A stretch of DNA of 15,658 nt from WHSM01 sp050701635 (GTDB lineage: Bacteria; Actinomycetota; Actinomycetes; Mycobacteriales; Micromonosporaceae). Below the pieces are notes generated by a model that searched no databases, was not told the DNA's origin, and saw only the letters and a program-made list of their open reading frames with translations. A program made the position numbers and the translations under genes. Below are positions 13,211 to 15,658 of this stretch, one piece after another. The stretch's first letter is position 1. The number at the start of each line of letters is the position of its first letter. The stretch lies in contig JBOGDF010000098.1 of assembly GCA_050701635.1 (NCBI GenBank), positions 1-15,658 on the forward strand. Reading direction: 5' to 3'.

Positions 13211-14271
13211 GCGGCGCGCTGGACGGGCACCTGCTGGCCGGCTACCCGGGCAGGTTCGCGCTCGACGTGTCGCTGCGGGTGGAGCCGGGCGAGGTGGTCG
13301 CGCTACTCGGCCCCAACGGCGCCGGCAAGAGCACCGCGCTGCGTACGCTGGCCGGCCTGCTGCCGCTGCGCGGCGGCCGGCTGCGGCTCGGCGAGCAGCT
13401 CTGGGACGACCCGGACGGCGGGGTGTACGTGCCCGCCCACCGCCGTGCGGTCGGTGTGGTGTTCCAGGACTACCTGCTGTTCCCGCATCTGTCCGCTGTG
13501 GACAACGTCGGATTCGGGCTGCGGTGCCGGGGGGTACCGAAGGCGGCGGCGCGGCGTACGGCGTACCGGTGGCTGGAGCGGGTCGGTCTGGCGGAGCAGG
13601 CGCAGCGCCGGCCGGGGGCGCTGTCGGGTGGTCAGGCGCAGCGGGTGGCGCTGGCGCGGGCGCTGGCCACGGAGCCGGCGCTGCTGTTGCTGGACGAGCC
13701 GCTCGCCGCGCTGGACGTGTCGACCCGTACCGAGATCAGGACCGAGCTGCGGCACCACCTGGCCGACTTCGCCGGGGCCGGGCTGGTGGTCACCCACGAT
13801 CCGTTGGACGCGATGCTGCTCGCCGACCGGCTGCTGGTGGTCGAGGACGGCCGGCTCACCCAGCAGGGCACCCCGGCGGAGGTGGCGCGGCGGCCGCGTA
13901 CCCGCTATGTCGCCAAGCTGGTGGGGCTGAACCTGCTGCACGGCCGGGCCGAGGCCGGGTCGGTGCGCCTGCCCAGCGGCGAGCGGGTCACGGTGACCGA
14001 GGCGAACGGGCTGGCGGAGGTGCTGGTGGCGTTCCGCCCGGCGGCGGTGTCGCTGTACCGGGTACGCCCGGAGGGCAGCCCGCGCAACGTCTGGCCAGGC
14101 ACCGTGGCCAGCGTCGACCCGTACGGCGGGAGCGTCCGCGTCACCGTGACCGGGCCGGTGCCGCTGACCGCCGAGGTGAGCCCCGCGGCGGTGGCCGAGC
14201 TCGGGCTGTCTAACGGCCAGTCGGTGTACGTCGCGGTGAAGGCAACGGAGATCGATATCTACCCCGCATGA
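13195..14271 (+). CDS. modC: molybdate ABC transporter ATP-binding protein
   Basis: A 358-residue ATPase powering ModB. Residues about 10-235 form the nucleotide-binding domain: Walker A GPNGAGKST (39-47), Q-loop FQDYLLFPHL (90-99), signature LSGGQAQR (143-150), Walker B LLLLDEPLAALD (163-174) and the switch histidine in VVTHDP (His201). Residues about 290-356 form a C-terminal TOBE/Mop-like domain with NVWPGTVASVDPYGGSVRV, which in ModC-type ATPases can bind oxyanion and damp transport. ATG 13195 is used; it overlaps modB by 16 bases. An in-frame GTG at 13207 overlaps the modB stop as GTGA, the same coupling used elsewhere in this operon, and is a real alternative that would shorten the protein by four residues. 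Confidence 0.95.
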   Translation: MADPVSGALDGHLLAGYPGRFALDVSLRVEPGEVVALLGPNGAGKSTALRTLAGLLPLRGGRLRLGEQLWDDPDGGVYVPAHRRAVGVVFQDYLLFPHLSAVDNVGFGLRCRGVPKAAARRTAYRWLERVGLAEQAQRRPGALSGGQAQRVALARALATEPALLLLDEPLAALDVSTRTEIRTELRHHLADFAGAGLVVTHDPLDAMLLADRLLVVEDGRLTQQGTPAEVARRPRTRYVAKLVGLNLLHGRAEAGSVRLPSGERVTVTEANGLAEVLVAFRPAAVSLYRVRPEGSPRNVWPGTVASVDPYGGSVRVTVTGPVPLTAEVSPAAVAELGLSNGQSVYVAVKATEIDIYPA

Positions 14272-14355
14272 CCGGCGACAGGCGTCCGGGCGGGAAACCC
14301 GGAAACAATTTCGTGCGCCGACACCATCCAGGCATTGACACTTTTCGCCGGTAGC

Positions 14356-14377
14356 GCTTTCCTGGTGGCAGGAAAGC
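14356..14377 (+). terminator. perfect 9-bp hairpin, candidate mod operon terminator
   Basis: GCTTTCCTG (14356-14364) and CAGGAAAGC (14369-14377) are exact reverse complements with a GTGG loop, followed by TTCTGAT. It lies 84 nt after the modC stop. The short T-poor tail makes a classic intrinsic terminator uncertain, and an operator role for the lysozyme gene is the alternative. Confidence 0.45.
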
Positions 14378-14487
14378 TTCTGATATGTGACCTGACACAC
14401 GATGTGCCCCGTCACGACAGTCGCTGATCCACTGGGGAGGAGCTGCGATGCAGGCCTCGCGCCGATCCGGAGCCCCGCCGCCCCTGG

Positions 14488-14510
14488 TCGCCTGGACCTC
14501 TGCCAGGCGG
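14488..14510 (+). other. leader hairpin upstream of the lysozyme gene
   Basis: GCCTGG (14490-14495) pairs with CCAGGC (14503-14508) around a 7-nt loop, and two outer pairs (C-G and a T-G wobble) extend the stem to 8 bp. It lies inside the possible 60-codon frame and about 170 nt before the lysozyme start. Its function is unknown. Confidence 0.3.
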
Positions 14511-14677
14511 ACGTCCGACACCGCGGCGACGTCGCCGTTCCCCGCCCCAGCGATGTGCACACCGCCCGGTCGCCCGAGCCGCGTCACCACGTCGCGAAGG
14601 CACTCGGAGGTACGTCGCGGTACGGAGTGACCCGCAACCCGCGGCGCTCCAGTAACTCCTTAACAGGGAGGTTCGCA

Positions 14678-15454
14678 GTGAACAGTCACACCCGCCCCCG
14701 GTTACGGCGCCTGATGATCAGCGCGGTGGCCGCCACCGCTCTGATCGCCGCCCTCGGCGCCACCCACGCCTCCGCCCGCACCAATGTGCCGCTCGGTGAC
14801 CCGGGAACCCAGACCCACACCGCCATCCCCGGCATCGACGTCTCGCACTGGCAGGGCTCGATCAACTGGACGTCGGTACGCAACGCCGGCATCCAGTTCG
14901 CGTACATCAAGGCCACCGAGGGCACCACGTACCGGGACCCGAGATGGGGCACGAACTACACCAACGCGTACTACGCGGGCGTGATCCGCGGTTCGTACCA
15001 CTTCGCCCGGCCCGGGTCCTCGAGCGGCTACACCCAGGCGAACTTCTTCGCCAGCAACGGCGGGGCCTGGTCGCGGGACAACCGTACGCTGCCCGGTGCG
15101 CTCGACCTGGAAGCCGGCTGTCACGGGCTGAGCCAGAGCGCGATGCGGAGCTGGATCCTCAGCTTCTACAACCAGTACAAGGCGCGTACCACCCGGGACG
15201 TGGTCATCTACACCACCGCGAGCTGGTGGAACACCTGCACCGGCTCCTGGACCGGCATGTACACCAGGAGCCCGCTGTGGGTGGCGCACTGGGGCGTCAG
15301 CTCGCCACGGCTGCCCGCCGGCTGGACCAACACCACGTACACCATCTGGCAGTACACCGACTGCCGCTCCGTCTCCGGCATCTCCGGCTGCGTCGACGGC
15401 GACCGGTTCCACGGTGACCGCAGCCGGCTGCTCGCCCTGGCCAACAACACCTGA
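14678..15454 (+). CDS. secreted GH25 lysozyme (N,O-diacetylmuramidase type)
   Basis: A 258-residue exported muramidase predicted to cleave the MurNAc-GlcNAc bond of peptidoglycan. A Sec-type signal peptide has a basic start (RPRLRRL), a hydrophobic core (13-28) and a likely cut after ASA (33). The GH25 domain fills the rest: GIDVSHWQG (52-60, Asp54), FAYIKATEG (74-82), GSYHFARP (105-112), ALDLEAG (141-147, Asp143 and Glu145 as catalytic acids) and YTIWQYTD (221-228). It resembles the Streptomyces lysozymes cellosyl and mutanolysin. There are four cysteines (148, 187, 229, 238), which may form disulfides, and no cell-wall-binding repeat. The GTG start is fixed by AGGGAGG (14665-14671) six bases upstream; the in-frame open sequence back to 14402 is not used. 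A strong hairpin follows the stop. Confidence 0.95.
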   Translation: MNSHTRPRLRRLMISAVAATALIAALGATHASARTNVPLGDPGTQTHTAIPGIDVSHWQGSINWTSVRNAGIQFAYIKATEGTTYRDPRWGTNYTNAYYAGVIRGSYHFARPGSSSGYTQANFFASNGGAWSRDNRTLPGALDLEAGCHGLSQSAMRSWILSFYNQYKARTTRDVVIYTTASWWNTCTGSWTGMYTRSPLWVAHWGVSSPRLPAGWTNTTYTIWQYTDCRSVSGISGCVDGDRFHGDRSRLLALANNT

Positions 15455-15467
15455 TCCCCGTACCGCC

Positions 15468-15499
15468 GAGGGGCCGGTCCTGTGACGGGCCGGCCCTTC
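15468..15499 (+). terminator. strong hairpin terminator after the lysozyme gene
   Basis: GAGGGGCCGG (15468-15477) pairs with CCGGCCCTTC (15490-15499), including one G-T wobble. Three inner pairs (15478-15480 with 15487-15489) extend it to about 13 bp with a TGTGAC loop. It starts 14 nt after the stop. There is no long T-run, which is usual for actinobacterial terminators. Confidence 0.65.
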
Positions 15500-15522
15500 G
15501 CCATACCGCGAAAGGGGAAGTC

Positions 15523-15658
15523 ATGACCCATCTGCAGCGAGCCGGGCTGAACCGGCGGCGGCTGCTGGGTGGCGCGGGCGCACTGGCCGGGCTGTTGCTC
15601 GGCGGCGCGGCCGAGCTGACCATCGCGGCGCCGGCCGTCGGGGCGGTCACCCCGCCCC
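15523..15658 (+). CDS. exported protein with Tat-like signal peptide (N-terminal fragment)
   Basis: Only the first 45 codons are in the window. The ATG at 15523 has a ribosome site AGGGGAAG (15512-15519) close upstream. The N-terminus reads as a signal sequence: basic NRRRLLGG (10-17, a twin-arginine-like motif), a hydrophobic Ala/Gly/Leu core (about 18-30) and a possible cleavage region around IAAPAVGA. The protein is therefore probably exported by Tat or Sec. It follows the lysozyme gene by 68 bp with a strong hairpin between, so it is probably a separate transcript. The mature part is outside the window and no function can be assigned. Confidence 0.75.
   Translation, partial: MTHLQRAGLNRRRLLGGAGALAGLLLGGAAELTIAAPAVGAVTPP

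Larger units (their letters stand above)
14272..14677. other. 406-bp gene-free region between modC and the lysozyme gene
   Basis: It holds a perfect TTGACA at 14335-14340 without a good -10, and a 9-bp hairpin at 14356-14377. A strong ribosome site GGGGAGGAG (14434-14442) sits before an ATG at 14448 that opens 60 codons to 14630. That short frame has G+C of about 62, 80 and 83 per cent at codon positions 1, 2 and 3, unlike the real genes here, where position 2 is low and 3 very high. Its translation is rich in Pro, Arg, Ser and Thr and resembles no family I know. The region also contains a second hairpin (14488-14510) and a 14-bp perfect palindrome (14524-14537). I do not recognise a riboswitch, including the c-di-AMP type often found before actinobacterial cell-wall hydrolases. 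Confidence 0.5.

Noticed and set aside
14402..14677. In-frame extension of the GH25 lysozyme
   Set aside because: It would put 92 non-signal residues before a textbook signal peptide, and AGGGAGG fixes the start at 14678.
1..15658. CRISPR arrays, tRNA or rRNA genes, IS elements, att sites
   Set aside because: No regularly spaced repeats, no tRNA-like cloverleaf, no transposase or integrase frames were seen on either strand.

Overview
The window is high-GC actinobacterial DNA: strong G/C bias at third codon positions, GTG starts, short gaps and many stop/start overlaps. GTAC tetranucleotides are frequent despite the GC content (for example the run near 12346-12355), and with the gene content this suggests Micromonosporaceae or a near relative. 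That taxonomic call is an inference. I see no rRNA, tRNA, CRISPR array, insertion sequence or phage gene.

Layout. (1) 1-837, minus: the 5' part of a BadF/BcrA-type amino-sugar kinase, running off the left edge. (2) 1004-5093, plus: a tight operon divergent from it, encoding a UPF0309 SIS-domain protein, an NgcE-like N-acetylglucosamine/chitobiose-binding lipoprotein and two permeases (NgcF/NgcG type). No ATPase is encoded, so a shared MsiK-type ATPase is expected. (3) 5314-7533, plus: a class A penicillin-binding protein whose upstream gap holds a near-perfect 16-bp palindrome. (4) 11093-7553, minus, convergent with the PBP: alpha/beta hydrolase, proB, proA. (5) 11209-14271, plus, divergent from the hydrolase: a molybdate operon made of an HTH-Mop regulator, modA, modB and modC, apparently starting from a leaderless extended -10 promoter. 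(6) 14272-14677: a 406-bp gene-free region with a perfect 9-bp hairpin and a possible short upstream ORF. (7) 14678-15454, plus: a secreted GH25 lysozyme, followed by a strong hairpin. (8) 15523 to the right edge, plus: the start of an exported protein with a Tat-like signal.

How the genes work together. Regions 1 and 2 read as one amino-sugar module: NgcEFG imports GlcNAc or chitobiose, the kinase would make the 6-phosphate, and the SIS protein would act on the phosphosugar. The PBP and lysozyme build and cut peptidoglycan. ProB and ProA catalyse the first two steps of proline synthesis. The mod genes import molybdate for molybdenum cofactor enzymes. All of these are known families. The least explained parts are the kinase/SIS pairing with the importer, the palindrome at 5131-5146, the leader at 14272-14677 and the repeated use of 1-4 nt gene overlaps.
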